A stretch of DNA of 24,453 nt from CAYVQZ01 sp964453435 (GTDB lineage: Bacteria > Abyssobacteria > SURF-5), in NCBI GenBank assembly GCA_964453435.1, contig CAYVQZ010000067.1, forward strand, positions 1 to 24,453. The letters run 5' to 3'. The translations under genes were made by a program, and so were the position numbers. Positions within the stretch are counted from its first letter, which is position 1. Each line of letters starts with the position of its first letter. The notes beneath the pieces are model-generated. The model was not told the origin of the DNA and made no database searches. It was given only the letters and a program-made list of their open reading frames with translations. Shown here one piece after another: positions 1 to 6,155 of the stretch.

Positions 1-244
1 AACTGAGGCCAAATATGCTCTCGGAAGAATAAAAACTTCTGCCCGCCCTTCGCCCCGCGGGAACAGCACATCCGGACTGTATCTCCACTCTCACTCGGAA
101 GAATAAAAACTTCTGCCCGCCCTTCGCCCGCTTAAGCAGTTGCTCCAAATACACACCCGAGTCGAAAAGGCTTCCCTGATTTGAAATCTCCCCAACGCCC
201 ATCGCATCTCCCCGTGATATGGTGACCGCCTCTCGATGTTTCAT
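1..244 (-). CDS. Partial ORF of unknown function running off the left edge
   Basis: Reading the minus strand from an ATG at 242-244 gives an open frame with no stop for about 81 codons to the window edge. The first part (start MKHREAVTISRGDAM, then a stretch ending LLKRAKGGQKFLFF) has a protein-like composition. A 37-bp direct repeat (17-55 and 94-131) falls inside it, and its two copies are read in different frames. In the second frame the left copy would read FLFFREHIWPQ, so a duplication may have disturbed the original gene end. There is no clear ribosome binding site. I do not recognise a family, and it may be a degraded gene end rather than a working gene. Confidence 0.25.
   Translation of the reverse strand, partial: MKHREAVTISRGDAMGVGEISNQGSLFDSGVYLEQLLKRAKGGQKFLFFRVRVEIQSGCAVPAGRRAGRSFYSSESIFGLS
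17..131. repeat. 37-bp direct repeat, two copies
   Basis: Nearly identical copies lie at 17-55 and 94-131. Each begins CTCGGAAGAATAAAAAC and ends in GCCCGCCCTTCGCCC, with a start-to-start distance of 77 bp. The spacer between them is not itself duplicated, so this is not a simple tandem duplication. Confidence 0.8.
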
Positions 245-286
245 CTATTGTATCAGGGAATAGCATAATAGTCAATATATTTTACT

Positions 287-598
287 ATGAATTTTAAGAA
301 ACCTGAAAAAAAATCTTCATCCAAGCCAGCAATGCGCAAGGGGGGTTCTGCAGCAGAATCCGCATTTGACAAAGGCGCCAGGAAAGCGGGAAATGTTTCT
401 TCAAAAAAATCCCCGATGCAGGCGTTTTTAACCTCGATGCCTTTGGCAAAAAGAAAAACAATCGAACTCGACCGTACAGACACGGCAGGGGGGCTTCCCA
501 GGATGCCGGAAGACTTGAAGCGCGAGATGAAGGAAGCGGCGGATAAGCTGGAGTTCGAGCGGGCCGCCGAACTGCGCGACCGCATCCGCGAACTCTAG
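287..598 (+). CDS. Small UVR-motif (UvrB/UvrC C-terminal-like) protein
   Basis: The 103-residue product is basic and Ser/Lys/Ala-rich over its first 60 or so residues. It ends in a helix-turn-helix-like segment, about residues 73-103, containing LKREMKEAADKLEFERAAEL and DRIREL. That matches the UVR motif found at the C-terminus of UvrB and inside UvrC, which mediates UvrB-UvrC contact. None of the UvrB helicase domains is present, so it is either a stand-alone UVR-domain protein or a remnant of a larger one. No good Shine-Dalgarno precedes the ATG, and the A/T-rich upstream stretch (240-286) shows no clean promoter. Neighbours are gene fragments, so context does not help. The UVR assignment is fairly safe, the cellular role is not. 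Confidence 0.6.
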   Translation: MNFKKPEKKSSSKPAMRKGGSAAESAFDKGARKAGNVSSKKSPMQAFLTSMPLAKRKTIELDRTDTAGGLPRMPEDLKREMKEAADKLEFERAAELRDRIREL

Positions 599-692
599 TA
601 GATGGAACTCGCGCTTAGGTGAGGGGGCGATTCGGCCCGCGCCGCCAGCGCCGTTCTTTGCCGCCTGTGTCATTAGGGCGCTTTCCCTCCCA

Positions 693-902
693 TTATGGGC
701 CGGGCTCGGGGGAAACTTTTATCAGCCACACGTCCCCGTAACCCGCTCCGTATGAGCGAGTGTATCCGGCGATGATATAGCCGCCGTCTGTCGTCTGCTG
801 CACGCTACGACCGTGATCCGAAGATGCTCCGCCGAAGGTCTTATCCCACAGCTTGGCGCCGGATGAGTCGGTCTTGATAAGCCACACGTCGTCGGAAGTC
901 TG
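693..902 (-). pseudogene. C-terminal fragment of a beta-propeller-like repeat protein
   Basis: The minus-strand frame ending at the TAA at 693-695 encodes the repeat pattern DVWLIKTDSSGAKLWDKTFGG, then GGYIIAGYTRSYGAG, then DVWLIKV again. These are roughly 50-residue units with a conserved Asp-Val-Trp-Leu-Ile-Lys strand, typical of large secreted beta-propeller or PQQ-like repeat proteins. Only about 1.3 units are left. Similarity stops abruptly at about 900, where plus-strand LexA coding begins. Residues upstream of that point in the open frame do not fit the repeat. It is therefore a truncated gene end, or one arm of an assembly chimera. Confidence 0.6.
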
Positions 903-1052
903 TCCGGCGAGAACGCCACTCTGAAAAAGTTCTATCGCGAAAAGAACTCTGTGCGACTTCAACCGGCGAACGAACAGCTGGAGCCGGTTATCGTGAAGGA
1001 CCGTGATATCCGGATTCAGGGAATTGTCGTTGGTTTGATGCGACGATATTGA
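900..1052 (+). pseudogene. lexA: LexA repressor, C-terminal fragment
   Basis: The plus-strand frame ending at TGA 1050-1052 reads SGENATLKKFYREKNS, then VRLQPANEQLEPVIV, and ends IQGIVVGLMRRY. This is the C-terminal autoprotease end of LexA. The Lys in ATLKK sits where the catalytic lysine of the Ser-Lys dyad lies, and the RLQPANEQLEPVIV and GIVVGLMRR blocks are typical of the family. The DNA-binding domain, cleavage site and catalytic serine are missing. Homology begins at about 900, exactly where the minus-strand propeller fragment stops. A complete LexA is about 200 residues and only about 50 remain, so this copy cannot function as a repressor. Confidence 0.75.
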
Positions 1053-1129
1053 ATAATGGCTTCTTGTTTCAGGGATACCGAACTATTGACTTGCCGACAT
1101 CCAAGAACTATCTGGAGAGGAGTAAATCG

Positions 1130-1228
1130 ATGAGGTGTCCGGATTGTGGAGGAGCACCGACGTTCCTGGAGGGGTGCTAACTCTGCATCAACTGCGGATG
1201 GAGCCCGTGCTATTGCTTTTTCCTTTTC
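1130..1228 (+). pseudogene. Short zinc-ribbon-like ORF with in-frame stop
   Basis: An ATG at 1130 is preceded by a good ribosome binding site (GAGAGGAG, about 1112-1122). The product begins MRCPDCGGAPTFLEGC and then meets TAA at codon 17 (1178-1180). Reading through, the frame continues LCINCGWSPC. The spacing CxxC, EGC, xxC, xxCG, xxxC resembles the small cysteine-rich module at the C-terminus of class II (B12-dependent) ribonucleotide reductases and related zinc ribbons. The cysteine pattern continues across the stop, so the TAA looks like a recent nonsense mutation (for example of TAC or TAT) or a sequencing error. The 3' end after the last Cys is uncertain. It starts 77 bp after the lexA fragment on the same strand. 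Confidence 0.5.
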
Positions 1229-1348
1229 GACCCGCCCGAATCGGTGAGAGAAACCTCCTCGCCGAGCAAAGCGTAGCGATGGACCGTTTTTCGCCCTGAA
1301 GGTTTTCCTTCGGTGAAACAAAGCAATTTGTATTACCGGCGTTCTTTC

Positions 1349-1378
1349 AGCCGGCCGCTTTTTCGGGGTGGCTTTTTT
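1349..1378 (+). terminator. Possible rho-independent terminator
   Basis: An imperfect hairpin with outer arms AGCC and GGCT is followed by T6 (1373-1378). It would terminate plus-strand transcription coming from the lexA and zinc-ribbon remnants. The inner stem contains mismatches. Confidence 0.4.
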
Positions 1379-1398
1379 GTGGTTGCTGGAAGCGCTCG

Positions 1399-1452
1399 AG
1401 AGATATTCGCAGTTGTGTCTCTCAGCCGGAACTCGCCTGGGGGGTTCCGGCT
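1399..1452. other. Two consecutive hairpins in an intergenic leader
   Basis: A GAGAGA/TCTCTC stem (1399-1404 with 1418-1423) is directly followed by a perfect 9-bp stem AGCCGGAAC/GTTCCGGCT (1424-1432 with 1444-1452). An A-rich stretch and T7 follow. I could not match it to a known riboswitch. It may be a terminator-like or structured RNA element. Confidence 0.4.
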
Positions 1453-1478
1453 CGGAAGGGAAAAGCACTTTTTTTGGC

Positions 1479-1497
1479 CAGGACATGTCCAGGACAT
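1479..1497. promoter_or_regulatory. Operator-like repeat next to a promoter
   Basis: CCAGGACAT occurs twice at an exact 10-bp period (1479-1487 and 1489-1497). The overlap creates the perfect palindrome GGACATGTCC (1481-1490). It abuts the -35 element of the predicted promoter for the membrane protein gene. Helical-turn spacing suggests a dimeric regulator binding one DNA face. Confidence 0.4.
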
Positions 1498-1526
1498 TGA
1501 TGCTGCTGCTGGAAAAGCACTATAAT
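1497..1526 (+). promoter_or_regulatory. Sigma-70 type promoter for the membrane protein gene
   Basis: TTGATG (1497-1502) is followed by an 18-bp spacer and a perfect TATAAT (1521-1526). The expected start of transcription is near 1533, ahead of the coding region starting at 1579-1630. Confidence 0.45.
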
Positions 1527-1605
1527 CATTTCTGTCCCCGCTGACGGTCGGACGTGTGCGGCGGGGTCGAACGCTGATATGTGTCCAGGCAAGGCAGGGA
1601 GTGTC

Positions 1606-3159
1606 GTGAGTTTTCCCCGGACGTGTTCGATGCAAACGTCGGAGCATCTTCAACCATTGAAGAAATGGGCCTTTCTTCTCTTCTTCGTGTATTTGGCTCT
1701 TGTTTTCCTTTGCTTCCGCGACGCGCTGGAATATTACTTCGCAAAAGAAGATTTCTATGTGCTCGATGTCGGAGGGATGAATCGGTTTTCAAGAGAAATC
1801 AACCCTGTTTTCATTGTTTTTCGTCCCCTCGCGATCTACGGTTACTTCGCGGCAGGCCGGCTCGTTTTCGGGATGAACCCGCAGTTGTGGCATATGGCAA
1901 ACCTGGTTTTGCATGCGCTTGCCGGAGCGCTGGTATACGTGTTCGCAGTCAGGATTACCGCCAACCACAAACTCGGATTTTTTGCCGGTCTCTTGTATCT
2001 TGTGAATCTGACGAATTTCCACGCCGTTTACTGGGTCACAATCGCTATGCAGACATTGGCTCTGATCGCCGCGCTGGCCGTGTGGTTATTTTACCTGAGC
2101 GCATCGGAGTCCGGAAAAACATCGGCCAAAGTCCTTTGCGTCTTTTTTTTCGCGGCAGCCCTTTTGGTCAACGAGGTAAACATTGTCATTCCTCCTCTTC
2201 TGGCCGCATACCGCTGGATTTGCCGGCGGGAAACGATATTCGAAAGGAGGTCGTTCCGCCTCGATATCTGGCTCTGGATAGTCCTTGCCGTATACGCTGC
2301 GGTCAGACTCACAGGATACTGGTTGAGCAGGGACGCAATGTTTACCGGTGTATATGAAACCCCCTCAAACTGGGACGTGCTTCGAAACATGGTCGCCATG
2401 GTCACAATGATTGTGGATCCTCTGTATCTCCTGTCAATGGTTCTTGTGTCAAAGGGGGTCATCAGCGGGATACACGGGCTCCTGTGGAATTACGCGACCG
2501 CGCTCCTGCTTGTTGCTGCAGGAATAGCCGTCTCGTACATAAGAAAGAAACGCAGAGGAAGGACTCCGGCCGATTTGGGCGAACGGGGCAGAATTCTTCT
2601 CTTCGGTCTGACGTGGATTGCGGTGTCGCTGTTACCCTCAAGCGCTATTAGTCCGCCTGTGCCGTGGCGGACCAATTTCGCGCTTGTTGGATATTGCCTT
2701 GCTCTCGCAGGCCTTCTGGCAGGTATCGCGCGCCGCCGCCATCTCACTGTTGCTCTCACGGCAATTCTGCTTCTCTGGGGCTGGTGGGGGATGGGCCAGA
2801 TTCGGAAGTGCGACGACCCCACTATCGAATTCGACCGGTACCTGGACAACAGGATGGGATTACCCATACAGATTCATCGGGCCCAGAGAATTTGTCGAAA
2901 TATCACCGACGACATTAACATGTATTTGGAGATGTTCCCGCAGATTGGAGAGCTTCGGACTCCGTCCCTGGCTACGAGCAGGGAATTCTATCACGCCACT
3001 TTTGCGGGGCAGCAATTCAACGTGGTTCTCCCCGAACACGTGAAGTATCTGTATGCGTCCGAAAAAAGCAGCCCGGGCAAATGGCTGATGGTTCTCACCT
3101 ATTCCGAAGAGGATTCGCGCCTGCACATACGGTCCATCTTTCCTCCCGAAAGGGGGTAG
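1606..3159 (+). CDS. Multi-spanning membrane protein, possible GT-C type glycosyltransferase
   Basis: This is a 500-plus residue protein with about ten or more hydrophobic segments. The first spans WAFLLFFVYLALVFLCF, and others cover most of the chain up to about residue 400. A soluble tail of roughly 120 residues follows. After the first helix comes an acidic loop (KEDFYVLD, then EINPVFIVFRPL) and then HMANLVLHALAGALVYVFA. This order recalls GT-C membrane glycosyltransferases related to protein O-mannosyltransferase, which use polyprenyl-phosphate sugars, but I see no decisive catalytic signature. Starts are possible at ATG 1579, GTG 1606 and ATG 1630. I prefer GTG 1606 because GGGAG lies just upstream, although the spacing is short. 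It is transcribed alone. Membrane location is sure, function is not. Confidence 0.7.
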   Translation: MSFPRTCSMQTSEHLQPLKKWAFLLFFVYLALVFLCFRDALEYYFAKEDFYVLDVGGMNRFSREINPVFIVFRPLAIYGYFAAGRLVFGMNPQLWHMANLVLHALAGALVYVFAVRITANHKLGFFAGLLYLVNLTNFHAVYWVTIAMQTLALIAALAVWLFYLSASESGKTSAKVLCVFFFAAALLVNEVNIVIPPLLAAYRWICRRETIFERRSFRLDIWLWIVLAVYAAVRLTGYWLSRDAMFTGVYETPSNWDVLRNMVAMVTMIVDPLYLLSMVLVSKGVISGIHGLLWNYATALLLVAAGIAVSYIRKKRRGRTPADLGERGRILLFGLTWIAVSLLPSSAISPPVPWRTNFALVGYCLALAGLLAGIARRRHLTVALTAILLLWGWWGMGQIRKCDDPTIEFDRYLDNRMGLPIQIHRAQRICRNITDDINMYLEMFPQIGELRTPSLATSREFYHATFAGQQFNVVLPEHVKYLYASEKSSPGKWLMVLTYSEEDSRLHIRSIFPPERG

Positions 3160-3345
3160 CATCAAAGAAGTCTTCACGCATTCTTCCGGGCGTGGTTTGC
3201 CAGGGCAGCGAATCTGTTTGAAAATATCCAGTGCCGGGAAAACCTGCGTGGTATTGAGAAGGGGACCGTCTTGCTGCGAACGGAACGACTGTTTTTTCAC
3301 GGCGCCGTTCCCCGACTTTCCGAACTCACGGAGCATCGGCCGCGG

Positions 3346-3687
3346 TTACCCGAAGATACGCCCGGCGGATGCGCACGCGCCTTGCGCGTTCCTGTTTCGG
3401 TATTTCGCTTCCCGAAATCGGGCTCGAACCTGAGGAGTCACAAGTTCCACATCGGGACAGTGGTCCTTGATGGCCCTCAGGTCATCCGGCGTAAAACGGA
3501 TAGGCCTTCCACCCTTTATTCCGCTCAATCCGCTGCTCGATGTTCCGGCCCACACGACAACCATCTTTTTCCCGACCTTCCTGAATTCGCTGTAAAAGAG
3601 CCTTTGCGAGGAACGCCCCATCCCGACGAGGACAATCATGGAGGCGATATGTCGCTCTCTTTTCGCGCATATCTTGCATAGGCACAC
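3346..3687 (-). pseudogene. Fragment of a MacB/FtsX-type ABC transporter permease
   Basis: The minus-strand frame carries ASMIVLVGMGRSSQRLF, KKMVVVWAGTSSSGLSG, then RPIRFTPDDLRAI and VELVTPQVRA. This is the start of the periplasmic core domain of MacB-type permeases: end of helix 1, a gapped Gly/Ser loop, then a DDL-A-I helix. No N-terminal cytoplasmic segment and none of the three C-terminal helices remain. After about residue 95 the frame loses sense while an alternative frame continues with YLRVTAADAP, which resembles the next strand, so a frameshift near 3370-3400 is likely. No ATPase gene is adjacent. It is best treated as a decayed gene piece downstream of the psp operon. Confidence 0.5.
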
Positions 3688-3817
3688 GTATCGCGCATAT
3701 TGGGTTTCTGTCTCTTTGAGAGCGCCGGTTTTCCCGTCGCTCGAGGGAGGCTCAGCTGACCTGTTTTATTTTGAAGAGCGCTCTTGTCAAAGCGTATGTG
3801 GTGGCGCCGGTTTCCGC

Positions 3818-4207
3818 TCAGGAGCCTTCGTTCAATCTTCGCTCCCAGTCGTACTCTCGTGCGGTCACGGTGCTCTCGATCCGCTGTATTCGGCGTTCCA
3901 GGTTGTCGAACGTTCGCTTCAGACGATGCAGCGCCAGGGTGCGCGAGTTCGTATAGGAATTGTAGAATTCCTGGGCTTCCTCCGATTCTATCGGCAGCAC
4001 GGGCTCAGGCTTCATCAGTAATGCCGCCAGGATATAGATGCCCACTATCGGCCAGATACCGGTGAAGAGCAGCAGCGCGACCGCGATAACGCGCGTCCAG
4101 AACACCGAGAAGTTCAGGTATTCCGCAATACCCTTGCACACTCCGAAAATCATTCCGCTGCGAGAGCGATACAGAGCCGGACGCTGGCTTCCGTATGGGT
4201 GTCTCAT
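3818..4207 (-). CDS. pspC: PspC-domain membrane protein
   Basis: The 129-residue protein carries a PspC domain at about residues 10-65: RSRSGMIFGVCKGIAEYL, then a WTRVIAVALLLFTGIWPIVGI-type membrane segment followed by YILAALLMKP. The C-terminal half is charged and probably coiled coil (ALHRLKRTFDNLERRIQRIES). In the phage-shock system PspC is an inner-membrane sensor that works with PspB to recruit PspA on membrane damage. Its ATG overlaps the stop of the upstream pspB-like gene (ATGA at 4204-4207), so the two are translationally coupled. It is the last gene of the minus-strand psp operon. Confidence 0.88.
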   Translation of the reverse strand: MRHPYGSQRPALYRSRSGMIFGVCKGIAEYLNFSVFWTRVIAVALLLFTGIWPIVGIYILAALLMKPEPVLPIESEEAQEFYNSYTNSRTLALHRLKRTFDNLERRIQRIESTVTAREYDWERRLNEGS

Positions 4208-4479
4208 CTGCTTCCTTCCTTTCCCTGTTTCTTCTGCTCCTCCACCTTTTCTCGGTCGAGCAGGATGGTTTCCAATGACTCGACTCGTTCTTCCATCCTT
4301 ATTAATCCCTGGTGAAGTTCCTGGATAAGCCGAGTCTCGTTCGATTGAAGCGGGTCATTGCCCTTCCAGTACGGCCCGCCCCTCTTGTTTCTTGCCAGCG
4401 CGACAATGGTTCCCGCAATGATGCCTATTGCAATCAGGATCGATGTGAAGACAATCGCTACAATGAATACGGCGGCCAT
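4204..4479 (-). CDS. pspB: PspB-like membrane protein
   Basis: The 91-residue protein has one N-terminal membrane helix (VFIVAIVFTSILIAIGIIAGTI cut at about residues 4-27). A short basic stretch RNKRGG follows, then a coiled-coil-like segment with the heptad pattern QELHQGLIRMEERVESLETIL. Topology and size match PspB, the small partner of PspC in sensing envelope stress. The start has GGGAG about 8 bp upstream. It overlaps pspC by 4 bp. PspB sequences are poorly conserved, so the call rests on topology plus operon position between pspA and pspC. Confidence 0.7.
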   Translation of the reverse strand: MAAVFIVAIVFTSILIAIGIIAGTIVALARNKRGGPYWKGNDPLQSNETRLIQELHQGLIRMEERVESLETILLDREKVEEQKKQGKEGSR

Positions 4480-4500
4480 GTGATTGACTCCCGTTCTTTT

Positions 4501-5223
4501 CTATGCCGGAATTCGCTCACTTTTTCCCTTTGGTTTCTGGTTTCGCATGCATACAGCGCCAACCACCGTGGGTTTCGGGCGTGAAGGACATGATAGACTC
4601 AGTCCTTTTTTCTCATCGCGCAAGGCTGAACCGGACAGCGCTGTTGGCCTTAACGGCCCCATTATCAATGTGTCCCACAATTGACCATATTCCCGAAAAG
4701 CCGGCGCAAGGCGCCATACCCAGCTACAAAATCCCCTGTCTTTCAACGGAGTGGACTGTCCCGGATTTGCGGGCACGAAGTCCCGCGTCTCGCGGGATAG
4801 AATCGGGATTGAATTTGTCCGACAATTATGAATGTCAGCGAAAACGAAGCGCAGGGGGCTGTACCCAATTACGGAATCCCCCCATTCCTTCGTTGAGCGC
4901 AGCGAAATCCCGCGGACTCGCGGGATAGATTGGCGGACTGCCCCCGAAGCGCGGGACATGGGATTATCGGCCACACTCACTCTCCCCGAAACAGGCAAGT
5001 CAATTACGGAATCCCGTTCTTTCGCGCCCAGCGAATCGAAGTCCTGCTCTTTCTGCGGGACAGCCTGGCGAACTGCTCCCGAAACTGAAGGAGCCGATTC
5101 GTCGGACACACTCATTATACCTTTTTTCAAGCCGGCGATCATGTTCTCGAGTTCCCTCAGTTGCTGCTCGTCGAGATTGACCGGTGTCGAGGGGTCTTTT
5201 GTTTGTCCGCTATTCTGTTCCAT
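4501..5223 (-). CDS. Repeat-bearing protein of unknown function inside the psp operon
   Basis: The 240-residue ORF sits between pspA and the pspB-like gene and has a strong ribosome binding site (AAGGAG, 7 bp before the ATG). Residues 15-36 (LDEQQLRELENMIAGLKKGI) form a predicted helix. From about residue 38 to 180 it holds about three degenerate repeats of about 45 residues. SGAVRQAVP at residue 48 recurs as SGAVRQSIP at 93, and the DSVI element at 71 recurs at 117. The third copy is heavily diverged. At DNA level the middle copies carry perfect hairpins (4781-4797 and 4907-4926). The C-terminal 50 residues are low-quality, Pro/Arg/Lys-rich sequence. There are no membrane helices. I do not recognise a family. 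The N-terminal part is likely genuine, while repeat expansion may have eroded the rest. Confidence 0.5.
   Translation of the reverse strand: MEQNSGQTKDPSTPVNLDEQQLRELENMIAGLKKGIMSVSDESAPSVSGAVRQAVPQKEQDFDSLGAKERDSVIDLPVSGRVSVADNPMSRASGAVRQSIPRVRGISLRSTKEWGDSVIGYSPLRFVFADIHNCRTNSIPILSRETRDFVPANPGQSTPLKDRGFCSWVWRLAPAFREYGQLWDTLIMGPLRPTALSGSALRDEKKGLSLSCPSRPKPTVVGAVCMRNQKPKGKSERIPA
4684..5112. repeat. Degenerate tandem repeat, about 135 bp period
   Basis: Three related units lie within the ORF at 4501-5223. Shared blocks include CAATTACGGAATCCC, a CGAACTGCTCCCGAA-type block and a CACACTCA-type block. The middle and distal copies contain TCCCGCG/CGCGGGA inverted repeats (4781-4787 with 4791-4797, and 4907-4914 with 4919-4926). 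Confidence 0.6.
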
Positions 5224-5275
5224 TCGTGTTCTCCTTGCATGTGCTCGCCGGCTTGCGAATCCTCCGCACTCGGAG

Positions 5276-5959
5276 TCAGGCCGGAGGGTTTTCTTGCGAT
5301 TTCTTCGATGCCGCCTCTTTGAGTCTCCGGAGTTCCTGCTCGATTTTCTCGTCGCCCTCGAGACCGGCGATCTCGTCTTCGAGGCTCGGTTTTCTCCCGA
5401 AATTCACCAGGTCGGCCTCGGCCTCCATCCGCTCGATTCGGTTCTCGAACTGCTCGAACCGAATGAACGCGTCGGTGGTTTCGATGCGGCGAATGTCAAT
5501 CTGGGCCCGTTTCTTCGTGCGCGCGTGAGCGTGGCGCTTGACAAGTATTCGCTGTTTCTCGCGCGCGGCGTTCAGCTTCTGCTCGAGCTGAACGATGTCA
5601 TCCTGGTACTGCTCAATCAGCGCGTCGCATTGAGCCAGCTCCTTGTCGAATGAGCCGGCCTGTTCCTGCAAGCGCCTCTTCTCGAGCAGGGCCTCCCTGG
5701 CCAAATCCTCGCGGCCCTTGGCCACGGCCAACTGGGCGCGCTCTTCCCATTGACCGGCACGCGCGATCGATTCCTCCTTCGCTCGCTCGACCCTCTTACG
5801 GGTCGCCATCGCATCCGCGCACGAGGCCCGAAGCTCCACGAGCGTGTCTTCCATCTCTTGAATCATGAGCCTGATGAGCTTTTCCGGGTCTTCCGCCTTG
5901 TCCAACATGGCATTAATGTTGGAACTGATGATGTCGCGAACTCGGGTGAAGATTCCCAT
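5276..5959 (-). CDS. pspA: Phage shock protein A (PspA/IM30 family)
   Basis: The 227-residue protein starts MGIFTRVRDIISSNINAML and continues DKAEDPEKLIRLMIQEMED, the canonical start of PspA/IM30 proteins including the amphipathic membrane-binding helix. A long coiled coil follows, rich in Glu, Arg and Ala, through RIERMEAEADL at about residue 185 to the end. The open frame extends 16 codons further upstream, but the ATG at 5957-5959 is chosen because GGAGGT lies 6 bp before it. PspA binds stressed inner membrane, forms oligomers, and inhibits the PspF activator by binding its AAA+ domain. It heads a minus-strand operon with the repeat-bearing ORF, pspB and pspC, divergent from pspF. Confidence 0.93.
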   Translation of the reverse strand: MGIFTRVRDIISSNINAMLDKAEDPEKLIRLMIQEMEDTLVELRASCADAMATRKRVERAKEESIARAGQWEERAQLAVAKGREDLAREALLEKRRLQEQAGSFDKELAQCDALIEQYQDDIVQLEQKLNAAREKQRILVKRHAHARTKKRAQIDIRRIETTDAFIRFEQFENRIERMEAEADLVNFGRKPSLEDEIAGLEGDEKIEQELRRLKEAASKKSQENPPA

Positions 5960-5989
5960 GACGTTACCTCCGTTTGTTTGCCCTTCGTG

Positions 5990-6004
5990 GCAATGTATAG
6001 GGCA
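5990..6004 (-). promoter_or_regulatory. Weak sigma-54-like promoter for pspA
   Basis: On the minus strand TGCCCT-N5-TTGC resembles the sigma-54 consensus TGGCAC-N5-TTGC. The -12 block is perfect, but the key GG of the -24 block is GC. Position is right: the start of transcription would fall about 16 bp before the pspA ATG. It is supported mainly by the presence of a PspF-type activator next door. Confidence 0.35.
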
Positions 6005-6075
6005 CAAAATATGCCAACGTCTTGAGTAAACAAATAACTAGTTGATAGGCATAGGTTTAAGCATAAAGACCGCAA

Positions 6076-6104
6076 TTGACAACCGAAAAGGTATGTGGTA
6101 TAAT
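6076..6104 (+). promoter_or_regulatory. Perfect sigma-70 promoter for pspF
   Basis: TTGACA (6076-6081), a 17-bp spacer and TATAAT (6099-6104) match the sigma-70 consensus at every position. The predicted start near 6111 leaves a leader of about 45 nt to the pspF ATG. Confidence 0.85.
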
Positions 6105-6155
6105 TTATTAATATTAGGCTTTATAAACCTATTATTGGTGAATAATACTATATAA

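Noticed and set aside
287..598. Calling the UVR protein uvrB
   Set aside because: Only the UVR motif is present. The helicase and damage-binding domains are absent, so the gene name would mislead.
1220..1330. Possible riboswitch in the purine-rich region after the zinc-ribbon ORF
   Set aside because: I compared it by eye with glycine, c-di-GMP, SAM and TPP motifs. No conserved core matched.
3771..3790. Palindrome AAGAGCGCTCTT after pspC as a terminator
   Set aside because: The symmetrical hairpin lacks a T-tract and has only weak A-rich flanks, so I did not list it as a terminator.
4832..5653. 273-residue plus-strand ORF across pspA and the repeat-bearing ORF
   Set aside because: It is antisense to pspA, which is certain. 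Composition is low-complexity Leu/Arg/Ser and its start lies within the repeat array.
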